DNA of 64,000 bases from Pachypanchax playfairii (lineage: Eukaryota > Chordata > Actinopteri > Cyprinodontiformes > Aplocheilidae). Every line of letters starts with the position of its first letter. The stretch's first letter is position 1. This document shows, piece by piece, positions 34,854 through 45,100 of the stretch. The stretch lies in assembly GCA_006937955.1 (NCBI GenBank), contig SSNP01000031.1, forward strand, positions 4,552,875 through 4,616,874, read 5' to 3'. The notes under the pieces are model-generated. The model was not told where the DNA came from. It was given only the letters and a program-made list of their open reading frames with translations, and ran no database searches. The translations under genes and the position numbers were made by a program.

Positions 34854-36769
34854 GTTGAAACTTCCCATTAGAAGTCAACTAAAGTCCTGTTCCTATGTGA
34901 CCTGAAACCTTTTCATTCTGTACATATTTATCCTGAACCATCAGGGCATGGTTTGTTGGATTTCCACAAATATCTGAATAATTTAGAGAAAGGGTGTGTG
35001 TTGCATCTCTTCAGCTGCTGAAGTGTTGCAATTTGTCAGACTGCTAGATTCTTTCACAAGCGCATTTATAATAGTTTGTCGCTCGGAAAGCTGAGGATAC
35101 TTAACCAATCAGTAAAGCCAGTACAAGTTAATGATGAGTGCTCCCAAAAGATTAGTTTCAAAAGTACTGCCTCCCAACCAGAGTTCTTTTCTGAATGGTA
35201 ATGTTTGTTGGCCCTGCGTCTTCCTGTGGGAACATATGGGGGTAAATAACAGACAAGAACAACAACAACAAAATCCCGGTCCCTGAAAAAAATGACAGCA
35301 GTTGAAACAAAGATTAAGTGTCAAGAACTGTAAAACGTATTTCTAAAAACAGGTTGTTTAGTGGGAATTTTCAGTCTGTGTTCCATGCAGTGTCAACCCC
35401 CTCCCACACACACCCACACACCCATTCTGGACCAAGTGTAGCTCTGAGGATTGTCAGAATCCTAACAATACTTCTGCCAAAGGCACCTGAGATTATCTGG
35501 ACCTCCACACTTTATCAGACCTGTTCAGATGTTCGTTTGAAAATCACTGATGTTGGACCTACAGGAACTATTTTCCTCAAACAACTTTTGCATGACACAA
35601 TAAAAAGCACACGTTCAGCAGTTAAATGCCACTTGAGGGTGTGTTAAAAGTCTTGTAACAACAAGAGGGAAACAGAAAAAGTAAATTTTCCTGAAGTCGT
35701 TCTTCGTAGCTTTTTATGTTAATCCACAAAAAAGTTGATTATTTTAGTTCAGCTGAAGTGTACTGATTACTTTAAATACCAGCTTTACAGCATACAGCTG
35801 AGGGACGTGAGGTGACATGATTGCTGAATATTTGGCTGTAATTGAGTCTGACAGATGTTAAACTCAAAGTGCATCTTCTTCTGCAAAACTTTGTCCACAA
35901 GATGTTTGAAGTTAATTCAGTCGTCCAATTTTACCAATAACATTCAATGAAGTATGAGCTGGACCCATGCAGTTGAACTTCTACAAGCTGAGTCAACTTG
36001 TTTTGGAATAGGTAAAATACCTTGTGTGTGTATGTATGTTTGAGTGCTGGTTATTGTGCATCTTTGGACACAAACGTTTATTTTCATGTAAATGTTTTTG
36101 TGTGTAAATGTGTGGAAGTAGGATGTGTGTCTGTGAACTCGTGTGGCCCAAGGTAAGCTGAGTTCACGCTATGTGGTTTTTGGCTGTTGTAGGCAAAATC
36201 TTTTGTTGTGAAAAATCACAAGAAAATCTTTAGTTGTGAATCTGGAGTCTGTGCAATGGAATAAATAAAACTGTCAAGGGAATTTGGGGGCATCTTTAGT
36301 GAAACAAAGACATTTAACCTTCACTTCTTCCCAACAGGCATGACTCGAAGAAAAAATTTAAAAAACAAAAAAGGTTCCAACTTCTGAAATATGCTTAAAG
36401 GAAGAAAAAAACAAACAAACAAAAAAAGGTTCAGTTGTGTGTAAACCATAATTTTCTGCCATCTATAAATCCAAATTCATGCAGAATATATATATTTTCC
36501 CCCTCTTTGTTCTACATATTTAATCAGCCTGAAAGGTTAACTTATTCTATCTTAACTACTGTATATCCTAGATATGTGGTTTTTGAAGAAAAAAAAATAA
36601 AATAAAAGCAGCTTCCTCCTCTTCATCCTAAAAACAGCACCAAGTATTCCTAACTATTGTCAGCCCTCTTGTATAATTTCCCTCCCACATAGTGAGGACA
36701 TATCCTGCATTTATTCCATCTCTTTGGTGTTTTAACAGTTTTTGTCTGCAGAAACACAAAGCCATTCTC
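34854..36769. other. Unassigned sequence
   Basis: No gene or classified repeat recognised. The 109-aa ORF at 35318-35647 shows no domain. Confidence 0.4.
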
Positions 36770-37828
36770 TTAAAGAGGCCCTTCCATTAAAAACGGTTTA
36801 TCTGAGGTTTCTGCTGAATATTTTAGCTCCACAGGTGTTCTTACCTTCATAGTGGGTGTGAAAACAGGTCAACAACTTCTCTTTCAGTTTTAATCTCTCA
36901 AACTAAGCAGGTGGCGATAAAACCCGAGTTCTCCCGAGTCCGAACGGCCTGTATCTGTTTCATTACAACTCCTTTGTTCGTTAGTATTCGGCAGCTCCTG
37001 CAGTTGAAACCCACGCCTAGCATGCTGCTGGCTAAAAGCTGTAGCATAATATAGCACACAGAAAGACACGATATCTGACGTTGCCATGTGCAGCGGGGCA
37101 GGAAACAGTATTATTTGCTCTCATAGGCTAGTTTGTTAGCCAGCAAATTTGAATAATGAATATGAACGAGCTGCTGACGAAGCAGCCGAAGCAGCTGAAA
37201 GACGGGTGTCAAATCCGCCTAAGTAAACATTATATTCTCTTCCCCTCTTAATAATCTTTGGGTAAGCTACTGCGTGCTATCACGAAAGTAGGTCTCGGGT
37301 CACGTGACCATATCCCACCAATCACATCGCTTTAAATTCGGCTACTGGGGATTAGCTGTAAGACGCGAGGGACGCTCAAACACTCGAGGCTGCAGGTAGG
37401 ATTTTTACTAAGAAAACCCTGAAAATCACTATAACCCTCCAAACTAAAATGGCTAAATGTTAACTTATAGGAGCCGACTGTGAGTGCCGGACGGCGTCGA
37501 TCGAGCTGTGCGTTTGAGAGATAAAAGCGGAATTGGCCAGGCTTTTTTCTTGATGGCGAGCTAAGAAAGGAGCTAAGCAGGCCCTAGCCCTACGAAGAGA
37601 AATCAACTCAACTATCTGGACTCTTCTGACCTCCTGCTCAGTCTAGCATATAGGCTACACAACCTGACGGAAGGAGCCGGAACCACCCGAATTTTAACGC
37701 AGACAGATTGAAAGGTCTGTTAATAAGTGCTTCCTGACGTTTTTTAGATATAAAATGTTTCATATTACAGGTTAATACTTAAAAAATAACCACAAAGTCT
37801 TGAAATTTGTATGAAATGGCCTCTTTAA
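36770..37828 (+). mobile_element. TTAA-flanked element, copy B
   Basis: TTAA at 36770-36773 and 37825-37828, termini AGAGGCC(C/A)TTCCA-like as in copies A and C. At 1059 bp without recognised guests it is the longest uninterrupted copy. It has about 500 bp (37190-37680) absent from the host parts of A and C, either ancestral interior or another insertion. Confidence 0.85.
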
Positions 37829-38384
37829 CACTATCCTTGACATTTTATTTTTTCCTGACCATCTGTTGACTCTGTATTTTTGTACAATTTTTTTGTGAAT
37901 TTTTCAGTAAAATATTCAATAACAGTCAACATGATGATAATGATGTCACATGATCACTGCAGTGCTGTCTGCTGTTGATGTCATGGCTGATTGCTGGTGT
38001 GAAAACTTTCTTATACCACTGATCAAAGAGAAAATATCCTGTGATCTTTTATCTGTTATGATCACCTGAGCAGAATGTCTGAAATCTGACTGATTTGTGC
38101 CGATATCAGACATCAGACATGTTTCATTCATAACTGCACTGCAAGTTTTAACCCAAGATAATTTTCCTTGAAGTATTTATGAAAAAAAAAATGAAGTTGA
38201 ACAATTATTTGCAAGATTGATCTTTCATAGTGACTCACTGACTCGTGCAGCGTCTTGTCAGCTGTTTGACTGAGGCACAATGTTCTGTAGCACTTCCACA
38301 CGCTTTGGAAGAAGAGCTGCTCTTCTGTTTAACAAGTGGCTTTTATTAGCCAACAAAAATGGTTCCTGTAGGCTAAAACCAAAC
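37829..38384. other. Unassigned sequence
   Basis: Nothing recognised. Confidence 0.4.
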
Positions 38385-38386
38385 TA

Positions 38387-38951
38387 CAGTGATTCCTCAC
38401 TTATCGTGGTTCATTGGTTCCAGACCCCCAGCGATAGGTGAAAATCCACAAAGTCGGGATACACCAAAAAACAATCCGGTCAATTTTGAAAATAAAAGCA
38501 ATTATTTAAAACAAAATACCGCAATTGACAAATGCGATTATATTTGTGTATCTAGAGATGAAAATAAACAGAGTGGAAGCGCTTGTGGACGCGTCAATAA
38601 ACAGGTGAACAGCTAATTGCTCTGCTCCGCGTCATGGTCTTTCTGCGTGCAGTTATGACTACAGCGTTGCGTTGGTTGACTGATGATGGTGATGAAGGAC
38701 CTGTGCAGTGCGATGTAGGTGACGATGTGACTGCACAAGTACTAATGAGAGCTTTACAGTTCTTCGGGAGGCACCTTATCTTCAGATAAATGCAATGGAT
38801 CATCAACCGACCGCGCAGGAAATGTGGGGAGGTAAACAAACAGCCAAAAATGCAGTATTTTAGATTTGTTGTTTTTCAATTAATATTTTTGAAAAATCTG
38901 CAGACTGGTGAATCCGCGAATGTCGAACGGTGACGTAGTGATGGATCACTG
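38387..38951 (+). mobile_element. TA-flanked non-autonomous DNA transposon
   Basis: 565 bp between TA dinucleotides (38385-38386, 38952-38953). Left end CAGTGATTCCTCACTTATCG, right end GATGGATCACTG. The inner sequence AATCCGCGAATGTCGAACG mirrors the left-end text weakly. The TA target suggests mariner/Tigger type. A fragment of the same family lies at 10634-10740. The 81-aa minus-strand ORF inside shows no transposase motif. Confidence 0.65.
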
Positions 38952-38953
38952 TA

Positions 38954-40686
38954 CAACTATCACCATAACATCTCCCACTGTCTTTTCCTTCTCTATCACA
39001 CACGTCCACCCCCAACAGACATTTACCTGAACACCCTCTTTCACCCAGACATCAATGCAGACACCATCAGCTATGAACATAAACAATATGCAACAGAGAA
39101 CAGAACATCAAAGCAGAATCACTCAAGTACTTTACATAAAACAACAACAGCAAACAAACAGCAGCGAACATGTTTCAGCAGTAAACAGACTAACAGGTGA
39201 TCTGCCCGATGTTAATATCTGTGGTGATCTGCGCTGAAAAAAAAGTAGAAGATAAATGAGTCTAGAAATGATGCAATGACTCAAGGAAAACACTACAGCA
39301 GTTTACACGAGCAGCGCAAGTGAAACGGACTGTCAAAAAGTCCGAAAATATAGCAAACTTAATGATCAGAGAGTAAGAAAGGAGCAGTTAAACCTGTTTT
39401 TTTTAATAGGATAGTCCTTTTATTCTTACGTTTTTGATATGTAAAAACCAGTGAAAGTCCACAGGAATTTCCATTGACATTCAGTGGATCTTCATTCAAA
39501 GCGCTAGGCCCTAAAAACATGTGGTTTAATTACTTTTCTTATTGATCTTGATGATGTCGTCATGAAACATTAGCATTAGTGTCAGGGAAATTATTCCTAG
39601 ACACCAAAATGCAGGTAAACCCTCAGACAGCAGAAGAACCACAGACTAAGGTTTAGAAATTTTACTTGCTAAGGAGAGAATGTAGTTACAGCATTTTACA
39701 GTGGCCCCATAATCACTGAATAAGATATTAAAATAAAAGATTTAACACTATACTTACATGTTAGAGTAAATAATAAAATCATGATGAGAATAAACATATT
39801 TTTCTAACAATTATCATGTAAACTTTGACTGACTTTTAATTAAACAATAAAAAAACTACTGGACACTGTCATAACTGGTAAATTACTAGACCACTGAGGG
39901 CAGAACAGGCCTTTGATGTGAGACTTTAAATTGAGGGACAGAAAGTTTAGCAATTTAGGTGGTAGAGAGAAGTAGTAATAAATGATATACGAACCACCCT
40001 AAATCTATTCTGGGAGACCTTTTTATAAAAGTCCAATAAAAAACAATATTTTAAAAACTTGTAATTAATTTGGAATATGACCACTTTTTTGTTGTCACAC
40101 AAACTTGAATTGGTCATTTAGATCCTGGTCAACTTCAAACGTCAGAAAACAAGGGACAGCTTAGATTTAAAGTCTTTTTTTAAATTTTGCTAATTTCTTA
40201 TGACAGCTTGTGTTTGGTAATGATGTTGTGTCTCTTGGACAGTCTCCCTGAGACACATCTCATGTCTTTTAATAAGTTCTCCTCTTCATTTAGATTCCCA
40301 GAGCTAGTTCTGTTTTCAGCATCAGTGTTAACTTGGCAGGAATCAGCGGATTTCTTTTTAAGTTTTGAATAAAAACCTTCCTCTTGTCTTTTCTTCTGCT
40401 AAAACATTCCTTTTGCTCATTTGACAGAAGAGAGGAAGTTTAAAATTTTCAGCAGGGAAAACACTTGAAGACACGAGTGCTTGATTTCAGATCTTGATGT
40501 TCAAACTGAGCTGTCCCCTTAATTTAAAATCAAGGTAAGATGAGAATCCGTAGATGCACTACAGGGCACTGTTGGAATCAAATGTCTCTCGGGGAGCAGC
40601 ACTCCACAGAAAGGGTAAATTTTTACCAACATGTTGGTGTTGGACAATAAAGAGACAAAAGAAATGGAACTGGATTAACCCAACTG
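38954..40686. other. Unassigned AT-rich sequence
   Basis: No gene or classified repeat recognised. Confidence 0.4.
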
Positions 40687-41084
40687 TTAAAGAGGCCTTT
40701 CCATTAAAAACGTTGTTTCTGAGGTTTCTGTTGAATATTTTAGCTCCACAGGTGTTCTTACCTTCATAGTGGGTGTGAAAACAGATCAACAACTTCTCTA
40801 TCAGTTTTAATCTCTCAAACTACGCAGGTGGCGACAACACCCGAGTTTGAACGACCTGTATTTGTTTCGTCACAACTCCTTTGCTTGTTAGTATTCATCA
40901 GCTCCCGCAGTTGAGACCACGCCTAGCATGCTGCTGGCTAAAAGCTGTAGCATAAGACGTATCAAACCGGAAGAGAGAACGTCTGCTGTTGCCATGCGCA
41001 GCGGGAAACAGTATACCTTGCTCTCATAGGCTGGTTTGTTAGCCAATCTGAGTCCAGCAAATTCGAATAATGAATATTAACCCC

Positions 41085-41560
41085 TTAAAGCAGAACTAAG
41101 TAAGTTTTTTCACCTCAATAAATGTTTTTCTAGAGTCCCTGTGGGGGTAAACAAGGACTTGGCGGGGTGATTCGTGGGTCCCTCCCCTCCCTCCGGGGTC
41201 TGTGTCCTGAAAGCAGCACTTGCAACTTTCAGTTCGGACCCGACTAATCTCGCGAGAACAAACCTGCTTTACGGCACTCACACTCACGTACATAAATACA
41301 AGCATGAAGCCCTTGCCGTTGTTAGCAACGCCACCCTTAGGAGCGCAAAGATGACAATAATACTCACCTGTCGAGACATTTTCTTGGTTTTGTTTTTCTT
41401 TCTTCTTGCAAAAGCGTTCTCTGCGGGTTGTTGTTTGGGGGGCGGCGGCGGGGTGGAGGGGGGGGGGATCTGCTGCGGCGGGGGAACGTTACGACAGTGA
41501 GCTTTCACAGGGGACCAGTAGGGGGAGAGCGAGAGCAAAACTCACTTAGTTCTGCTTTAA
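41085..41560. mobile_element. TTAA-flanked MITE (AGCAGAACTAAGT ends) with G-rich core
   Basis: TTAA at 41085-41088 and 41557-41560, inverted ends AGCAGAACTAAGT(A/G)AGTTTT. 476 bp. The interior includes a strongly G-rich block (41438-41486). It inserted into the TTAA that is part of the terminal repeat of the piggyBac-like element. Confidence 0.85.
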
Positions 41561-41861
41561 CATTCCTGCAATTTTAGCCCAAAATTACCCAAATTAAATT
41601 AAACGGACAGGAAATCTGTAAGTTTGACATTTTATTGATACTTATAGGAGGGGGTCTGGGCTGGCAAAAGCACTGGCGATCTTTCCAGGGGTTATTTGAT
41701 CCTTGATTTTCATCTATAACTAAAATCACAAGGCTCTCAGCTTTCAAATGATAAATACAGTGGGGCAAAAAAGTATTTAGTCAGCCACCAATTGTGTAAG
41801 TTCTCCCACTTAAAAAGATCAGAGAGGCCTGTAATTTTCATCATAGGTATACCTCAACTAT

Positions 41862-42491
41862 GGCTACGTTTACATGCGCCAAATTTCCCCAATCTGATTA
41901 AAATCTTGGTCGATCTGAATTCCCAAATCCCTGTTTACATGGACACTAACTGAAATGATCTGATCATGTCATGAGTACACATGCACCAAGCACTCAATCA
42001 GGTTAAATGAGTTGAGCATGCGCACAGCGAGTTGTCTTTCCGGGGGAAGAAAAAAAAAGTAAACAAACTCCGTCCTTTCTGCACGTCTTTCCCGCCCCAT
42101 CGTGTGCTCGAGCTGACTCACGTTATCCCCAATATGAACCTTCTGCGGGTGATTACCTTTATGTTTGGGTTTTTACTGGTCGCATTAACCAAGCTAGAGG
42201 CTGAATACATATTGCTACTGCTCCTCCACCACAGGAGAGGAGAGCAGGATGACAGGATGACTGCACCAGCAGACCACTTCTGTTTACCTCCCGCTATGTT
42301 TTCTACTTGAGTCTGCGAAAGTGGAAAGACGTCACGCTGAAGTTGTACGCATGCGCAAAGGGCTCTTTTCACCCTTTCTTTCCGAATGGGTGTATACATG
42401 CACGTCTATCCGAATGGAGATCGGACAAAACCACCCCTCTCGATCGGAAGTAAATTTCTTTCGGATCAGGCTGCATCGGATCAAAACATTC
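41862..42491 (+). mobile_element. MITE with GGCTACGTTTACATG end, inserted in Tc1 copy 2 arm
   Basis: Tc1 sequence stops after CTCAACTA and a new sequence begins GGCTACGTTTACATGCGCC, resembling the end of the 34129 element. The other terminus is hidden in the assembly gap. The last visible bases (GGATCAAAACATTC) echo the left-arm text CTGATTAAAATCTTG in inverted sense. It carries a short ORF at 42135-42310 with a hydrophobic then Arg-rich pattern. This is the youngest detectable insertion of the nest. Confidence 0.7.
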
Positions 42492-42578
42492 NNNNNNNNN
42501 NNNNNNNNNNNNNNNNNNNNNNNNNNNNNNNNNNNNNNNNNNNNNNNNNNNNNNNNNNNNNNNNNNNNNNNNNNNNNN
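42492..42578. other. Assembly gap, 87 N
   Basis: Run of unknown bases inside the Tc1 copy 2 arm. By comparison with copy 1 about 38 bp of Tc1 arm and the right end of the 41862 MITE are missing here. Confidence 0.99.
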
Positions 42579-42651
42579 TGTCTGATTTTTAAAGAATTTA
42601 TTTGCAAATTATGGTGGAAAATAAGTATTTGGTCAATAACAAAAGTTAATC

Positions 42652-43674
42652 TCAATACTTTGTTATATAGCCTTTGTTGGCAATGACAGAGGTCAAACGT
42701 TTTCTGTAAGTCTTCACAAGGTTTTCACACACTGTTGCTGGTATTTTGGCCCATTCCTCCATGCAGATCTCCTCTAGAGCAGTGATGTTTTGGGGCTGAC
42801 GCTGGGCAACACGGACTTTCAACTCCCTCCAGAGATTTTCTATGGGGTTGAGATCTGGAGACTGGCTAGGCCACTCCAGGACCTTGAAATGCTTCTTACG
42901 AAGCCACTCCTTCGTTGCCCGGGCGGTGTGTTTGGGATCATTGTCATGCTGAAAGACCCAGCCACGTCTCATTTTCAATGCCCTTGCTGATGGAAGGAGG
43001 TTTTCACTCAAAATCTTACGATACATGGCCCCATTCATTCTTTCCTTTACACGGATCAGTCGTCCTGGTCCCCTTGCAGAAAAACAGCCCCAAAGCATGA
43101 TGTTTCCACCCCCATGCTTTACAGTAGGTATGGTGTTCTTTGGATCCAACTCAGCATTCTTTCCCCTCCAAACACGACAAGTTGAGTTTCTACCAAAAAG
43201 TTCTATTTTGGTTTCATCTGACCATATGATGTTCTCCCAATCCTCTTCTGGATCATCCAAATGCTCTCTAGCAAACCGCAGACGGGCCTGGACGTGTCCT
43301 GGCTTCAGCAGGGGGACACGTCTGGCACTGCAGGATTTGAGTCCCTGGCGGCGTAGTGTGTTACTGATGGTAGCCTTTGTTACTTTGGTCCCAGCTCTCT
43401 GCAGGTCATTCACTAGGTCCCTCCGTGTGGTTCTGGGATTTTTGCTCACCGTTCTTGGGATCATTTTGACCCCACGGGGTGAGATCTTGCGTGGAGCCCC
43501 AGATCGAGGGAGATTATCAGTGGTCTTGTATGTCTTCCATTTTCTAATAATTGCTCCCACAGTTGATTTCTTCACACCAAGCTGCTTACCTATTGCAGAT
43601 TCAGTCTTCCCAGCCTGGTGAAGGTCTACAATTTTGTTTCTGGTGTCCTTTGACAGCTCTTTGGTCTTGGCCAT
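42652..43674 (-). CDS. Tc1/mariner transposase, DD34E, intact (copy 2)
   Basis: Same 340-residue transposase as 6276-7298, read on the minus strand. D153, D244 and E279 and the glycine-rich box are all present. The only residue difference I find is P73 in place of T73, in the DNA-binding region. Start codon and TATA-like box (43718-43725) match copy 1. The protein could be made, but the element's own left arm is disrupted by an insertion, so mobility of this copy is doubtful. Protein made here could act on copy 1 or on related passengers. No frameshift or stop. Confidence 0.94.
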   Translation of the reverse strand: MAKTKELSKDTRNKIVDLHQAGKTESAIGKQLGVKKSTVGAIIRKWKTYKTTDNLPRSGAPRKISPRGVKMIPRTVSKNPRTTRRDLVNDLQRAGTKVTKATISNTLRRQGLKSCSARRVPLLKPGHVQARLRFAREHLDDPEEDWENIIWSDETKIELFGRNSTCRVWRGKNAELDPKNTIPTVKHGGGNIMLWGCFSARGPGRLIRVKERMNGAMYRKILSENLLPSARALKMRRGWVFQHDNDPKHTARATKEWLRKKHFKVLEWPSQSPDLNPIENLWRELKVRVAQRQPQNITALEEICMEEWAKIPATVCENLVKTYRKRLTSVIANKGYITKY

Positions 43675-43717
43675 AGTGGAGTTTGGAGCGTGACTGTTTG
43701 AGGTTGTGGACAGGTGT

Positions 43718-43725
43718 CTTTTATA
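43718..43725 (-). promoter_or_regulatory. TATA-like box of Tc1 copy 2
   Basis: TATAAAAG on the minus strand, 43 bp before the ATG, equivalent to 6225-6232 in copy 1. Confidence 0.5.
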
Positions 43726-44277
43726 CTGATAACGAGTTCACACAGGTGCCATTAATACAGGTAACGAGTGGAGGACCGAGGAGCCTCTTAAAGAAGTTAC
43801 AGGTTTGTGAAAGCCAGAAATCTTACTTGTTTGTAGGTGACCAAATACTTATTTTCCACCATAATTTGCAAATAAATTCTTTAAAAATCAGACAGTGATT
43901 TTCTGGATTTTTTTTCCTCATTTTGTCTCTCATAGTTGAGGTATACCTATGATGAAAATTACAGGCCTCTCTGATATTTTTAAGTGGGAGAACTTACACA
44001 ATTGGTGGCTGACTAAATACTTTTTTGCCCCACTGTATGACGTGCATATTATTAAAAGTTGGACTCCACAAGACATGCACAAGAAGTGCATGTTTGTGGG
44101 CGGGCCCTCGGATGCTTAACGGGTTAATGAGCCGGACGAATCTTGACGCAGACAGATTGAAAGGTCTGTTAATCAGTGTTTCCTGACGTTTTTTAGATAT
44201 AAAATGTTTTATATTACTGGTTAATACTTCAGAAATAACCACAAAGTCATGACATTTGTGTGAAATGGCCTCTTTAA

Positions 44278-45100
44278 CAAACGTACTTCCATGTTATGTG
44301 ATAAAAATGTCTTTTTTTTAATCATTTATGTACATAAAACAACAAATCTCAATAAACCGCATTTCCCAACAAAATTTCTTACACATAACGAGGTGAAACT
44401 AGTATAAGCTACTATAACTAGGTGACACAGACAATAGTATTTTATAAAGTTTTATCCCTACAAATAGTGAACATGGACAGAGTCCACCTCTCTTTCTCCT
44501 GCATCATGTAGGTCTCTCAACCCATGTACCAGACATAAGTGATACATGGCAAGAATCTACAAATGGCAGGTGAAAACAACATGTGTGATTTATAATGTAA
44601 TGGCCTGTTGAAGTTTTGCAACAGTCTAAGTCTCTTTAGGACCTGGACGCAACAAAAGCTGCAAAATTTGCATTAAATTTTACCCATAAACCCATGAAAC
44701 ATCACATCTTCACACGCAGTCAGACTTAGAAATCTGGTCTGTTTGCTTATTTATGTTAGACCTGGACATAAACTGACCTCTTAGAGGTCTAACCCAGCCT
44801 CTAGCCAATGAGCACTGGAAATAGGTTTCATCCTCCCATGAGCGTGAGGAGGAACAAGCCAGTAAAGAAAATGGGTGGGTGAATAAAAGCTTGTACTACT
44901 GTTTTCATGTCGATCAGAATAAGTGGAACTTGGAGCGCTTAGTATTTGCTGAGGTGGTACTTGTTACCCACAGCTGGCTGTCATTACTCTACCCAACACT
45001 ACAAAGACGTTGCTGTTATAAAGTCCATCATCACAATCTGATTTGGTTCTGCAACCAAACTAGACAGAAACAGACTGCAGAGAGAATCACAGGTGATAAT
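44278..45100. other. Unassigned sequence flanking the minisatellite
   Basis: Nothing recognised. It seems free of the 21-bp unit until 45101. Confidence 0.4.

Larger units (their letters stand above)
41758..44035 (-). mobile_element. Tc1/mariner element, copy 2 (inverted, interrupted)
   Basis: TA flanks at 41756-41757 and 44036-44037, with the same CAGTGGGGC ends as copy 1. The gene is on the minus strand, so the element is inverted relative to copy 1, about 35 kb away. The plus-strand left arm is split at 41862 by another MITE and by the 87-base gap. The other arm is whole, with a 2-bp deletion (CAGACAGTG versus CAGACAATGTG). Sequence identity to copy 1 is very high by eye. Confidence 0.93.
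41077..44127. mobile_element. piggyBac-like MITE inside copy C (split by two guests)
   Basis: TTAA at 41077-41080 and 44124-44127. The left end reads CCCC, then, once the 41085-41560 guest is removed, TTAACATTCC. The right end, complemented, reads CCCGTTAAGCATCC. CCC-type ends next to TTAA fit piggyBac. Copies A and B lack an insertion here. Its own sequence is about 200 bp on the left (41561-41755) and 90 bp on the right (44038-44123). Confidence 0.7.
40687..44277 (+). mobile_element. TTAA-flanked element, copy C (outer shell of a nest)
   Basis: TTAA at 40687-40690 and 44274-44277 with the AGAGGCC termini of copies A and B. Its own sequence is about 390 bp on the left and 150 bp on the right. 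Everything from 41077 to 44127 is inserted material. Confidence 0.85.
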
